From a virus, in IMG/VR virus record IMGVR_UViG_3300020171_000048, positions 1 to 46,544 of that record: 46,544 bases of DNA. The stretch is one strand, 5' to 3'. Both the position numbers and the translations under genes were made by a program. Numbering within the stretch: position 1 is the stretch's first letter; each line of letters starts with the position of its first letter. The notes under the pieces were generated by a model. It ran no database searches. It was not told the origin of the DNA and saw nothing but the letters and a program-made list of their open reading frames with translations. Shown here piece after piece: positions 27,958-36,841 of the stretch.

Positions 27958-28443
27958 TCAGAACCTCACGCCGACCATCAGGCCGGCCGAGTCGAGGAAC
28001 CCCTGGAACGAGCTGAAGGTCTCGACGAACCGGTCCTTGTCGGGGTAGATCATGAGCATGGGCCCGATGTCGATGGCCGGGAGCACCGTCCTCTCGACGT
28101 GCGCCCTGGCCCAGTCGAAGTCCCAGAACGCCCCGGAGATGGCCACGACGTTGACCGCACCGGCCAGATAGACATCCCCGCCCCTGATGTTCTCGGCCCA
28201 CTCACCACCGATGCCGACGCTGGCGTACCTGAGCTTGGGATTCTTGTTCGCGTGGAACTTCCAGGTCGCCCAATAGAGCGAGGCCGACGGGGACTTGTTG
28301 AGTTTGAAGATGCCGACCGGATGCATCTCCTTGATCTTGTCCGCGGCGAGCTGGCTGAACTGCTCGATGTAGGATTGCTTCGCCTCTTGCGACCAGACCG
28401 CTTGCGCGCTCACGAATAGCAGGACGAATAGGATCTTCTTCAC
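27958..28443 (-). CDS. Exported protein (161 aa), GTG start
   Basis: Signal peptide K-K-I-L-F-V-L-L-F-V-S-A-Q-A-V-W-S with cleavage near residue 18. The mature part alternates polar and aromatic residues and ends with V-G-V-R-F. A terminal phenylalanine after alternating residues is typical of outer-membrane beta proteins. The start GTG 28443 overlaps the stop of the 55-residue gene (GTGA). Placed in the lysis-type cluster, it may act on the outer membrane, but no family is recognised. Confidence 0.6.
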   Translation of the reverse strand: MKKILFVLLFVSAQAVWSQEAKQSYIEQFSQLAADKIKEMHPVGIFKLNKSPSASLYWATWKFHANKNPKLRYASVGIGGEWAENIRGGDVYLAGAVNVVAISGAFWDFDWARAHVERTVLPAIDIGPMLMIYPDKDRFVETFSSFQGFLDSAGLMVGVRF

Positions 28444-28607
28444 TCGGATGCCTCCTTAGGTCTTTCTACCTTCTCGACGACGTTGACTTCCGCTTCGCCC
28501 TTCTTCCAGAGGAAAGATTGATCCTCACGCCCAGCTTCCGATACCGGGCCAATACGGCCTCGCCGCTTGCCTCCGGGCCCACGCTTCCGATTACGGCGTT
28601 TAGCCAT
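28440..28607 (-). CDS. Very basic small protein (55 aa)
   Basis: The first 18 residues are almost all R, K and G (M-A-K-R-R-N-R-K-R-G-P-G-G-K-R-R-G-R). An acidic, valine-rich end follows (E-A-E-V-N-V-V-E-K-V-E). ATG 28607 lies four bases after the endolysin-like stop, and its own end A-S-E carries AAGGAGG for the next gene. Nucleic-acid or membrane binding is possible; no family known. Confidence 0.55.
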   Translation of the reverse strand: MAKRRNRKRGPGGKRRGRIGPVSEAGREDQSFLWKKGEAEVNVVEKVERPKEASE

Positions 28608-28611
28608 CGGG

Positions 28612-29070
28612 TCATCCCCTATAATTCCAGTATGACGGCTCGCCCTTCTTTGCCGAGAATGCCATGGACATCTTCATGATACCACAATCCTTGCCCACAT
28701 TGGCAACCCAGGGCACCTTCTTCCCGAAGGTCCCGCTCATGACGAGCGCGGCCGGCCAGATAACCGCCACGTGTCCGTGCCCCAGTCCCTTCCTCGCGGC
28801 GATGGCAAGCCCACCCGTCATGGCATGCGCCGCGGCCTGGCTGGCCTTAACCTCGCTCCAACCCTCGAGCTCATCCTTGAGCATGCCGACGATATCGTTG
28901 GCCAGCTTGCCCTGGAAGCAGAAGATCCCGAACGCCTGGCATATCCTGTTCACGGCCAGGTTGCATTTAGTTTCCTTGCCTGGCCTTCCGTCCATGTCGC
29001 TGGGCTTCATGTCCGGGTCGTTGACGAGGTCGAGCAGTATATCCCTGAGGGTATCCAGGTTGGGACTCAT
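28612..29070 (-). CDS. Candidate endolysin, CHAP/NlpC-type cysteine peptidase (152 aa)
   Basis: The layout matches small phage cysteine peptidases that cut peptidoglycan. The nucleophile candidate is in T-K-C-N-L-A-V-N-R-I near residue 36. It is followed by L-A-N-D-I-V-G-M-L, an A-A-A-H-A-x-T-G-G-L-A-I-A-A segment, then G-H-V-A-V-I-W-P near 99-106 with the catalytic histidine, and V-A-N-V-G near 122 supplying a polar third residue. It has no signal peptide, so a holin would release it. Neighbours are holin-like and coiled-coil membrane proteins. Overlaps the upstream gene by ATGA. Confidence 0.6.
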   Translation of the reverse strand: MSPNLDTLRDILLDLVNDPDMKPSDMDGRPGKETKCNLAVNRICQAFGIFCFQGKLANDIVGMLKDELEGWSEVKASQAAAHAMTGGLAIAARKGLGHGHVAVIWPAALVMSGTFGKKVPWVANVGKDCGIMKMSMAFSAKKGEPSYWNYRG

Positions 29071-29414
29071 GCCGAATGCACCCGAGCGGCGAGCGACTTG
29101 ACCTCATCAGACATGGACTTGAGACCGTCCTCGACCTTCCGGCTCATGCCCTCCATGCGCCTGTCGAAATTGGCCTCCATCTTCTCCAGGGCAGATTCGA
29201 TCTTGCCCAGGCTCTCCCTAAAGTCGTCCTTCTGCTGATGCAGGAGAGCTAACTCCACGGTGTGCCTAGCAAATTCTTTCTCCAGGGCGCGCAGGTCCTT
29301 CTCAACACGCTCCAGGTTTCTGATCTTTATGTGGAGCAAGGCCGCCCAGCCGCCACCGAACAGGACTACCAGGCCGGCCACCATGGCCACGATGCGTAGG
29401 TATTCCAGGCTCAT
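29067..29414 (-). CDS. N-terminal membrane anchor plus coiled coil (115 aa), spanin-like
   Basis: One hydrophobic segment (residues 8-28, I-V-A-M-V-A-G-L-V-V-L-F-G-G-G) is followed by a continuous charged coiled coil to the end. This is the shape of inner-membrane spanins and of XhlA-type lysis proteins. With the endolysin-like gene four bases away and a holin-like gene nearby, a lysis role is likely. No lipoprotein o-spanin overlaps it; the lipoprotein at 44930 is distant. ATG 29414 overlaps the upstream stop (TGATG). Confidence 0.6.
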   Translation of the reverse strand: MSLEYLRIVAMVAGLVVLFGGGWAALLHIKIRNLERVEKDLRALEKEFARHTVELALLHQQKDDFRESLGKIESALEKMEANFDRRMEGMSRKVEDGLKSMSDEVKSLAARVHSA

Positions 29415-29992
29415 CACCGTACCTCCGTTGCTTCTACCGTGCATCCGTACGTGCAATTCAGTGAGGCATGCGGCGAATTGACTATCGTTGTTGCTAGATA
29501 GAATGAATGAGTTCCCGCGGGCGGGGCAGTCAGAAGTCGGAAGTGTCTTGATACCGGTGCAATTAGGTAATAGTTGGAGTCCCGGTTGTCCAGGAATGCC
29601 TTGGGGAAACTGGGTATCTCGGCACCATCCATGCACATCGTGACCAGAACCGTGGACCACGTACCTATGTAATAACCATACAGGTGCCCCTGGAAATCAA
29701 CTTCGACCTTGCCGCCATTCGTTACAATGGTTACGCTTGAATTTGGAACGCCAGTGTCACACCCGATGGTGGTTGTTGCGCTATTGGTGAAAACAACATT
29801 GGATGACGGCGCGAGGGAATACGTGTTGGCGGCCGTGGCTGCGGTCACGGCATCACTATTCGTCCTCACCAGGTCGTAGAGGAAGTCCATGTTCCGCACG
29901 GTCGGGGCGTCGTCCATGGCCTCGGGGAACACGTCGGACGCGCGGGACACGCCGGGCATGAGGAGGAGCAGGGCGAAAAGTACGCATCTCAT
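29414..29992 (-). CDS. Exported beta-rich protein (192 aa)
   Basis: Signal peptide M-R-C-V-L-F-A-L-L-L-L-M-P-G-V-S-R-A-S. The mature chain is rich in S, T, V, N and Y with several cysteines (I-G-C, M-C-M, N-C-T-Y-G-C) suited to disulfides. The C-terminal half recalls phage surface or receptor-type domains, but no family is recognised. It lies between internal virion genes and lysis-type genes. Its end E-A-T-E-V-R contains GGAGGT, the ribosome site of the next gene. Confidence 0.6.
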   Translation of the reverse strand: MRCVLFALLLLMPGVSRASDVFPEAMDDAPTVRNMDFLYDLVRTNSDAVTAATAANTYSLAPSSNVVFTNSATTTIGCDTGVPNSSVTIVTNGGKVEVDFQGHLYGYYIGTWSTVLVTMCMDGAEIPSFPKAFLDNRDSNYYLIAPVSRHFRLLTAPPAGTHSFYLATTIVNSPHASLNCTYGCTVEATEVR

Positions 29993-30249
29993 GTCAGGCC
30001 CTCCGCGAGCGCTAGGGCCTGCTCGGCCGCCAAGGCCGCGCCGTCGAAATCGGCAGCGGCGATTGACTCCCGGTATTTGTCGTTCATCGGCCGTACCTTC
30101 CGCAGGGCGTCCTCAAGCAGGATGCGCCTGTCGGCCTCGTCGGCCGTTGGCACCTTGATCCCCCGCAATCCGAGGAGTTCGTCGAGGAATGGGACTGGGA
30201 GCTGTCCCCTCCTCATTGAATCGAAAGCGAGTCTCTGTATGGCGTTCAT
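29989..30249 (-). CDS. Hypothetical helical protein (86 aa)
   Basis: Alpha-helical, alanine- and leucine-rich (M-N-A-I-Q-R-L-A-F-D-S-M-R-R; A-A-L-A-A-E-Q-A-L-A-L-A-E). Follows the giant protein with an ATGA overlap. Probably a minor virion component; no family recognised. Confidence 0.6.
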   Translation of the reverse strand: MNAIQRLAFDSMRRGQLPVPFLDELLGLRGIKVPTADEADRRILLEDALRKVRPMNDKYRESIAAADFDGAALAAEQALALAEGLT

Positions 30250-33200
30250 CGGGATCCGGGCACCTGCGGGGATTTCGGGCGTTGCGGGCTTTTCGGGCGT
30301 TGCGGATGACCGCCCTCCCCAACGCCTTCCGGCTTATCCTTCTTATACCGTAGGGAATACCGGATCATCTGCTGGGCGAACCCGACGCCCCCGATTCCCG
30401 GAACCATGGCGGCCAGGTTTAAGACCGCTTTGCTCAGATTGCGGGCTGCCTTCACCGGCTTGCGCTCGTAGGCGGCGACACCTGCCTGATGTGTCCCTGT
30501 CGCTATATCCTTGAGCATTTCAAGCAGGCCGAATGGGCTATCGCCGTAGACTAATGCGCTCTGGAGCGCAGACCCGATGAGCGGCGGAACGCTCAGCAGC
30601 TCAGACAGGAACGATTCCTCCCACGAACGACGGTCCTCCTCCCATTTGTCGTATTCGTCCTTGCTCATGGCGCCCGCCATGGCGAGTGCGGCGACATAGG
30701 CCCCTGTCGATCCGTATCTAATTCCGGTCTCATAGGCCATGCTCAGACCAATCCAGAATAGGCCCTGGAGCGCCTCCTTGTTTTTCCCCTGTGTGCCGAT
30801 GGACCTACCGTACATCTCGATCTGCGCCCAGCGCGTCATGTTGAAATTCTTGAGGAATGTAATCATCTTCGCAATGGTCATGTGACCAATGGCCTTAGCC
30901 CTCGTCCTGAGAAGCGGCATGTCGATAGGGTGGGGGGATGCTTGGGTCTGGACAACGACATCATCGGCGAATACTATGGCCTGCGGGTCGGGGTTCACCC
31001 AGTCCATTTCGATGCCGCGCTGCCTGTGCCATAGGTCGAGAGCACCCATGGCGGCGGCACACCTAGAATCATAGTCCCCACGAATCAGCAGCCATAGGGA
31101 TGTCTCATTCCACTGGGCAAGAGCATTGCCGACCATGTGCCGCTGGAGCAGGGGCTCACTTCCGCCAGAAAGCTTAGAAGCGTATACCTTTGGGAGATGT
31201 TCGCGGATCAGGTTCTCGGCGTCGGTGTTCCGGGTGGTCCATAGCCTCATGCCGCGAGCCACGGCCGATGGTCCGATCTTGGCGGCGGCCATCCCAAGGG
31301 CTGATGTCTGAACGGCATACTGATGGGGCCGGTGCCCAAGCAACGAGATAGCCACGTGTCTGAGCATGTTGTCTATCGAGACCCACCGCGGCATTGGAGC
31401 AACCCCGCCCGTGCGGGCCATAACGTCCAACCCCTCGAGCACGGCCAGGTAGCCGGCGTCACCAAGCGCTTCCTCGCCGACGGCATTGATGATGTCCACG
31501 GAAAGCCGTACCTCGGGCCCGACGTACATCGCCCATAGTTCGGCAAGGGCGCTGCGCTCGAAGACCCTGAGAGCGTTCATGTCTACCGTTTGCTTTGCGT
31601 TGGGGATGCGCTCAATGGTGAAGGTCAGGTCGGGATTTTTGCGTAGGATACGCCCATTCCTCTCGCGGCCGACCTGCTCATGGGCCAGCCCACCCTCCTC
31701 GGCGTCCGTCTTGAACGGCCAATACTTCGGCAACTTGTCGATCTCGATGTTGTACTCCTCGGCCAATATCTTGGCGAGTGCCGCGAACCGCTGTCCATCA
31801 TTGAACCACTCACGCATCCAGAGCCAGGGTGCGAGCTTCGCGTCGCCTATCTGGGGTTCGTCGATCTGGGAATCAGTGTAGCCCCTCTGTTTGAGCTTGT
31901 CGCGCCCGCCCGCCTGCTCGCGGATAAAAATGGCCGAGAGCTGATTGACCTGATGCTCGGCAAGCGGGGACTGCTTCCATGTCGCGTGCATCCTTTCCTT
32001 GATGGCGTTGTAGGTGCGCGTAACAACCGCGTATTTGGCGTTCACCCTATCGTAGATGATGCGCTTGAGCGGTCCGTCGTCGCGGTCGCCGTCGAGCTTG
32101 CGAAGGACCATGCGCCACGGGTCCCTAGCTATGCCAAGGTTCTGAAGCCAATCCATAAGGTGGAACCAACCCGGCCGCCAGGAGTCGTACCATTCCCGCA
32201 GGCGTAGGGCCGGTGGGACCTTATCGCGTCCGGCCAGTTTGGATGGGCTGTTGTTGGGTTTGACCCCGGCACGAATCTCGGCTGCGGCATCGTCGATCAG
32301 TGCCTGCCGACCTGCCTCACGATTTATCTTATCCTCTATCCCGGCGTTCAGGATGGTCTTTACATCCCTGAGGATAGCCTCCAGCTCCCCGGTGGAAGCC
32401 AATCCAAGCGGCGCTCTATCGAGCTTGGCCAGATTATCCAGTAGCGCCCTGGCTGTGGCCACGTCCTTCCCGACCGCCGCGGAATGCTCAAGGAACATGC
32501 GCTCGGCCTGGAATTTCTCGATCGTGTCCGGCTTCCAGTTTTCAAGGCGCCAGTCCTTCATCCTCTCCCTGAGCATCTTCTTGAACTCTACGGGGAAATT
32601 CTTTGTTTCAAGGATGCGCTCGGCCAGGTTCTTGATCTCCTCAAAGACATCCCTGTGGTGGACCTCGGCTACGATCTGGTCGATCTTCCTGAACGCGGCA
32701 TAGAGGTCGCCCATGGTCCGGGCGTTGGCCGCCCTGGAAAGCAAATCGCCCCGGCTTTTCCGCGGCAACAGCGCCCTTGCGTATTCGACGATCTTCTTGC
32801 GAATGGCTATCTGCCAATCCTCGCGGATCCTGCCGCCCTCAAGAATGTGCTGAATGGCCTGCTTTGATTGCCGTTGCTCCTCGACCCGCTTGTGGATCTC
32901 GTCGTTGATCTGACCGCGCATCTCGATCCGGACGGCGCGGGCCGCTGCGCGGGCGCCGAGAGCCTGGTTCTTGAACTTCTGATAGAGCGCCTGGACCACG
33001 GAGAGGCCCGATGGCGGCGATGGGACCTGTACCCTGGTTGACTCCTTGACCCGCTTGGCCGCCACGCGGGCTACCGTCTTTATTCTCGCCTTCACCCCGC
33101 GTACCTTGGCCTCTAATGCCGCTATCTTCTCCTTCGAGGCCCCGCCCTCAATGGCCTTGATTATTTTTTTCCCCAGCGAATCTATCTCCATTTCCATCTC

Positions 33201-35483
33201 AGCGACGGTGGGCGGAAGTTTTTCAATCCGCACCAGCTTGGCCACGGCCTCGATAGGGATGATGGCAGGGGTCAGCGCGAGGTCGTCGAGCTCGACCATG
33301 ACGAACCCGTCCTTCAGGTCGGTGCCCGTGACCTCGAACCCGGTGCCCTTCTTGATGGCCGGTGTGAACGGAGGATTCTTCTTGACGCCCCTGATCGTCA
33401 CGCCCTTCTTGCCTACATCTAGCCCGGCCTGGCGAAGGGTGGCCTCGGACTCCTCGGGCATGAGCGGGATGTCCCGCTTGCGAGCCGTGGTGGCGTATGG
33501 CGCGGCGGCTGGCTCGGATACCCTGCCAGCCTTGGGTTCGATCCTGGATTCGTCTCTGAGTTTATCCCAGAAATCGTTCATCGTCGCGCCTTCAGGGAGG
33601 ATTCCTTCGGCTATCGCCGCAAGACGGTGTAGGTCGGGTTCCTGCCCATCCTTCTTAACCAGGTCACGCTGGATCCCCTCAGGTATCTCCACAGGGAATT
33701 CCTTCAAATGCCTAGCGCGTACCCCGACGGCTTTGACCAACTTAGTGAGGGGTTTCTTGGTTCCCTTCGGCGCGCCCTCCCTGGCCTGGGCCTCCAGGAA
33801 GGCCCGCCGGTTCTCCTCGAGATTGCTCAGCAGGCGGCCGACGTTGTCGTTGGAGGCGTTGGGGAACCGCCGCCTTACCTCCTCCTCAGTCCACGGATCG
33901 CGCTCGAGTTCTGCTTGGGCCAGGGCCGCGGCGCGGTCCTCGGGGGTGAGCGGGGTGGCCAATGCCTCGTCAATCCTGTCCTGCACCGGGCCAGGGAACG
34001 AGATATCGACGTCGCCCTCTGGCTCTTGGGCGTCCGAGATTGGCTCAGGAGCGGCCTCAGCACCCTCCGGGGCCGCCTTGGGAGTTACGGCCTCACCTGG
34101 GGCAACCTCCGGGGCTGGTGGAGCATCTATGGGTGCCTCCTGCTCAACCATGACGGCTATGGCGAATATTGGGTCCACAATCCCGGTATCGGCCATGACC
34201 TCCTGGGCCTCAACCGGGATCTCAGGCTCGGCCCCAGGGCCCGGTTGGGCCAGGGCCTCCGGGGGCATCTCCATGGTCCTTTGGACGCCTTCCGCCTCGG
34301 CTGGGGCCATTGCCGGGGCTTCCGGGGCCACGGTAGCGGCCTCAGCCTCGGGCGGAGGCATGGGGACCTCGGGCTCCGGGCCAGCCGCGCCCTCAGCCAG
34401 GAGGTTGCCGACGGCGTCCCCGGCCTTCTTGACGGCGACTTCCCGCGGGAGGCCGCTGTCCTCCATGACCTTGGCCAGGCCGTCTACTACGGCACCCATG
34501 CCTGTCCCAGCAATGGCACCGATAGCGAATTCGCTCAGGCTGGCCCTGGGTGGCGGGCCAAGCCCTGCCTCGTGGAGGACCTTCTGCTCGTCGTACCCCT
34601 CCCACATCTCCTGACCGCCCTCGGTCAGGCCGGTCGCGGCCATTCGCGTGATTAGGCCCCTGATCCACGGATTGAGCAAGCCGGCCCCACTGGTGGTCGC
34701 CGTCAAGAGAGCATTACGCCTCGTCACCCTGGCGGCGACCTCGACGGCCTGCGCCTTGGCCTCTGCCGGGCTTGCCCCCTTGGCCTTGGCCGCCTCCTCA
34801 GCTGTCTTGAATGACAGGCCGCCCATAAAGAGGGCATTGCCCATCGCACTCGCGGCGTTTGCTCCGATGGCAGCGGATATAACGGGATAGAACTTTGCCG
34901 CGGAAGCAATCTTGTAAGTCAGTGCGCCGCCGGCTGTCCCGGGAATCACGAATGGGAGCATGGTCCCGACGACCTGCGGGAGATTCGCGGCCAGCCACCT
35001 GGTATCGAAAATCAACTCAGGCGCGTCGCGGAGGTCCTGCGTGAGGTATGCCGGCGGGGACCATTCCTCGTTGCGCTTACGCCAGAAATCGTACACCGTC
35101 CTCCCGAGATTGCCCTCCTCTGCCCCAGGGGTTTCCGGCAGACCCAATGCCGCCTGGGTCTCATTCCATAATTTGCGCTGTTCATCGGCAGCCATCTCGA
35201 GGCGGGCCCCGATGGCCATGCCAGATGTGGCAGCCCCCCTGCCGGCGCTCTTGACGGCAAGCTCGGCATGGCTCGGGAGAATGTCGGGCTTTGGGATTCT
35301 CGGGACTGGGGGGTGGGGCGTCCTGGGCTGCGCAATGGGGCTTGTCCCGATGCCGACCTGGAACTGAGGGGCCGGAATAGGCGCGGCCGGCTCGCCTACC
35401 GCCTCCGGGAACTTGTCGAATCCCTCGAACGGATCGGCCTCCGGGAATTTATCAAAGCCTTCGAACGGATCATTATTGGCCAA
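30246..35483 (-). CDS. Giant internal virion / DNA-ejection-type protein (1745 aa)
   Basis: Very large multi-region proteins near the end of the structural block of short-tailed phages are typically packaged inside the head and ejected with the DNA. Tandem copies of D-P-F-E-G-F-D-K-F-P-E-A open the chain (residues 5-28). A hydrophobic, alanine- and glycine-rich region near 165-310 resembles membrane-inserting segments. An acidic proline-rich linker (about 360-500) follows, then long charged helices (about 750-1150) and a folded C-terminal region. The end has a short Q-R-P-K-S-P repeat. No peptidase motif could be assigned with confidence. Overlaps neighbours at both ends. Confidence 0.7.
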   Translation of the reverse strand: MANNDPFEGFDKFPEADPFEGFDKFPEAVGEPAAPIPAPQFQVGIGTSPIAQPRTPHPPVPRIPKPDILPSHAELAVKSAGRGAATSGMAIGARLEMAADEQRKLWNETQAALGLPETPGAEEGNLGRTVYDFWRKRNEEWSPPAYLTQDLRDAPELIFDTRWLAANLPQVVGTMLPFVIPGTAGGALTYKIASAAKFYPVISAAIGANAASAMGNALFMGGLSFKTAEEAAKAKGASPAEAKAQAVEVAARVTRRNALLTATTSGAGLLNPWIRGLITRMAATGLTEGGQEMWEGYDEQKVLHEAGLGPPPRASLSEFAIGAIAGTGMGAVVDGLAKVMEDSGLPREVAVKKAGDAVGNLLAEGAAGPEPEVPMPPPEAEAATVAPEAPAMAPAEAEGVQRTMEMPPEALAQPGPGAEPEIPVEAQEVMADTGIVDPIFAIAVMVEQEAPIDAPPAPEVAPGEAVTPKAAPEGAEAAPEPISDAQEPEGDVDISFPGPVQDRIDEALATPLTPEDRAAALAQAELERDPWTEEEVRRRFPNASNDNVGRLLSNLEENRRAFLEAQAREGAPKGTKKPLTKLVKAVGVRARHLKEFPVEIPEGIQRDLVKKDGQEPDLHRLAAIAEGILPEGATMNDFWDKLRDESRIEPKAGRVSEPAAAPYATTARKRDIPLMPEESEATLRQAGLDVGKKGVTIRGVKKNPPFTPAIKKGTGFEVTGTDLKDGFVMVELDDLALTPAIIPIEAVAKLVRIEKLPPTVAEMEMEIDSLGKKIIKAIEGGASKEKIAALEAKVRGVKARIKTVARVAAKRVKESTRVQVPSPPSGLSVVQALYQKFKNQALGARAAARAVRIEMRGQINDEIHKRVEEQRQSKQAIQHILEGGRIREDWQIAIRKKIVEYARALLPRKSRGDLLSRAANARTMGDLYAAFRKIDQIVAEVHHRDVFEEIKNLAERILETKNFPVEFKKMLRERMKDWRLENWKPDTIEKFQAERMFLEHSAAVGKDVATARALLDNLAKLDRAPLGLASTGELEAILRDVKTILNAGIEDKINREAGRQALIDDAAAEIRAGVKPNNSPSKLAGRDKVPPALRLREWYDSWRPGWFHLMDWLQNLGIARDPWRMVLRKLDGDRDDGPLKRIIYDRVNAKYAVVTRTYNAIKERMHATWKQSPLAEHQVNQLSAIFIREQAGGRDKLKQRGYTDSQIDEPQIGDAKLAPWLWMREWFNDGQRFAALAKILAEEYNIEIDKLPKYWPFKTDAEEGGLAHEQVGRERNGRILRKNPDLTFTIERIPNAKQTVDMNALRVFERSALAELWAMYVGPEVRLSVDIINAVGEEALGDAGYLAVLEGLDVMARTGGVAPMPRWVSIDNMLRHVAISLLGHRPHQYAVQTSALGMAAAKIGPSAVARGMRLWTTRNTDAENLIREHLPKVYASKLSGGSEPLLQRHMVGNALAQWNETSLWLLIRGDYDSRCAAAMGALDLWHRQRGIEMDWVNPDPQAIVFADDVVVQTQASPHPIDMPLLRTRAKAIGHMTIAKMITFLKNFNMTRWAQIEMYGRSIGTQGKNKEALQGLFWIGLSMAYETGIRYGSTGAYVAALAMAGAMSKDEYDKWEEDRRSWEESFLSELLSVPPLIGSALQSALVYGDSPFGLLEMLKDIATGTHQAGVAAYERKPVKAARNLSKAVLNLAAMVPGIGGVGFAQQMIRYSLRYKKDKPEGVGEGGHPQRPKSPQRPKSPQVPGSR
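35400..35471 (-). repeat. Tandem 36-bp repeat at start of the giant gene
   Basis: Two adjacent 36-base units (35471-35436, 35435-35400) encode D-P-F-E-G-F-D-K-F-P-E-A twice with a few silent differences. Protein sequence is kept while codons differ, so selection is on the peptide. Confidence 0.8.
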
Positions 35484-36276
35484 TGACCGTCGCCCCCCTC
35501 GCCCTCACCATGTTCCTGTTATGCAGGTTGTCCGGCACGAGTTGCGTTGTCCCATCCTTGAGCCTGACCCTCATGGCCCCGCGGGGGATTGGGGAGGTCG
35601 GGGCCCCAGACGCCGTAGGCGCCTCTGGGGCGCCCTGTCGGCCAGGGAAGACTCTCTTGGATAGGGATGCCGCAAGCCCAGCAATCCCACCGAGTGAAGC
35701 CTGGGCTTCAGGGGCCGTAGCCTGGGGCTGACCAGCCGTAGGGGCCTGAGTCGCCGCGGCCGTACCAGCACCGGCACCGGCACCGGCACCGGATAGAACC
35801 TGCGCGTTGTGCTTCAGCCTTGATAGTGTCGCCTTCGTCCTCTCGTACTCGGCCTGGTCCTCCTTGGACAATGGCTTGTCCGGACCAATCATCGACCGCC
35901 CAGCTTCTATCTTCGCCTCGTATTTGGCAAGGTCTCCCTGGAGCCATGCTATGACTTCTCCGACTGCCTGCTGGCGCTCTGGCTTCGGCCCAGCCTTCAG
36001 GTCAGCCTCGGCCTTCTCTGCCTCCGCCCTTATCTTCCTAAGCGTCGGTCCCTCGCGCTTGGCCAACCGTTCGGCCGCGGCCTGCTCGCGCTCCCCAGCC
36101 CGCTCGGACCGCCGCTCGGCCCGCTCCTTGAAGCCAAGCTCGACGTCCTCCTTGGCACCCTTAGTGGCCCGCTCCTCCTCGGCAATCACATCCTGCCTGC
36201 TCTGCCGCCGGGCCTGCCGAATCTGCCTGCCGGTCTCAAACCCCCGAGTGAACGCCCCGCCAAGATCCCATGCCAT
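35473..36276 (-). CDS. Charged helical virion protein (267 aa)
   Basis: N-terminal M-A-W-D-L-G-G-A-F-T-R-G-F-E-T-G-R-Q then about 130 residues of coiled-coil-like K, R, E and A sequence. Next come a low-complexity A-G-A-G-A-G stretch with an alanine- and proline-rich linker, and a small C-terminal domain (M-R-V-R-L-K-D-G-T-T-Q-L-V-P-D-N). It overlaps the giant gene by 11 bases. Likely an internal virion protein by position; family unknown. Confidence 0.6.
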   Translation of the reverse strand: MAWDLGGAFTRGFETGRQIRQARRQSRQDVIAEEERATKGAKEDVELGFKERAERRSERAGEREQAAAERLAKREGPTLRKIRAEAEKAEADLKAGPKPERQQAVGEVIAWLQGDLAKYEAKIEAGRSMIGPDKPLSKEDQAEYERTKATLSRLKHNAQVLSGAGAGAGAGTAAATQAPTAGQPQATAPEAQASLGGIAGLAASLSKRVFPGRQGAPEAPTASGAPTSPIPRGAMRVRLKDGTTQLVPDNLHNRNMVRARGATVIGQ

Positions 36277-36297
36277 TCCGCTACCCCCCGCCCCAGA

Positions 36298-36837
36298 TCA
36301 TTGCAGCCAGTTCTCGTTCTTATACTGCTGGTCGGATAGGTAGCCGCCCAGCTTCTTCCCAGCCGCACCACCGGCCGCAGCTCCCATCGGCCCACCGAAA
36401 TACGCACCGGCGACTGTCCCGCCGACCTGAAGCGGTAGTTGCCACATGGCCGATTGCTGCTCGCGCCTGTTCGCCGTGCTCGCCTGGTCGCCCTCCCAGT
36501 CCTGCCGCATCCTGGCAAGCTGGAGCGAGAGCTGCTGTTGGCGATTGAAGCCCTTCTCGGACTCCTCGCTCTGCCAGGCCATGCCCTCCTTGCCGAGGCG
36601 CTCCTCACGGTTGAGCCCCGCCACCCGGTATGCCAGGTCGGCATCGAGGTCGGAGAGCTCCCGGCCAGTGGACGAGCGCGCGGCGCCCTTGAGCACGGCC
36701 TCGTACGGGTCGCCCTCACGCCCGCGGGCGAGCGACTCCTCACTGGCCTGGCCGACCTGCCGAGCGCCCCGCTGCTCTATCCGGCCGGCCAGGCGCTTGT
36801 AGAAATCTTCAGTCACTTCTGGCGTAAATTCCTGCAT
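36298..36837 (-). CDS. Glycine-zipper internal virion protein (179 aa)
   Basis: Helical N-terminal two-thirds with many Q, R and E. A C-terminal glycine-zipper segment follows (G-G-T-V-A-G-A-Y-F-G-G-P-M-G-A-A-A-G-G), a pattern found in phage ejection proteins that insert in membranes. ATG 36837 is four bases after the nozzle stop; in-frame codons to 36888 are shadow. Together with the next two genes it resembles a three-protein ejection set. Confidence 0.6.
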   Translation of the reverse strand: MQEFTPEVTEDFYKRLAGRIEQRGARQVGQASEESLARGREGDPYEAVLKGAARSSTGRELSDLDADLAYRVAGLNREERLGKEGMAWQSEESEKGFNRQQQLSLQLARMRQDWEGDQASTANRREQQSAMWQLPLQVGGTVAGAYFGGPMGAAAGGAAGKKLGGYLSDQQYKNENWLQ

Positions 36838-36841
36838 TTTC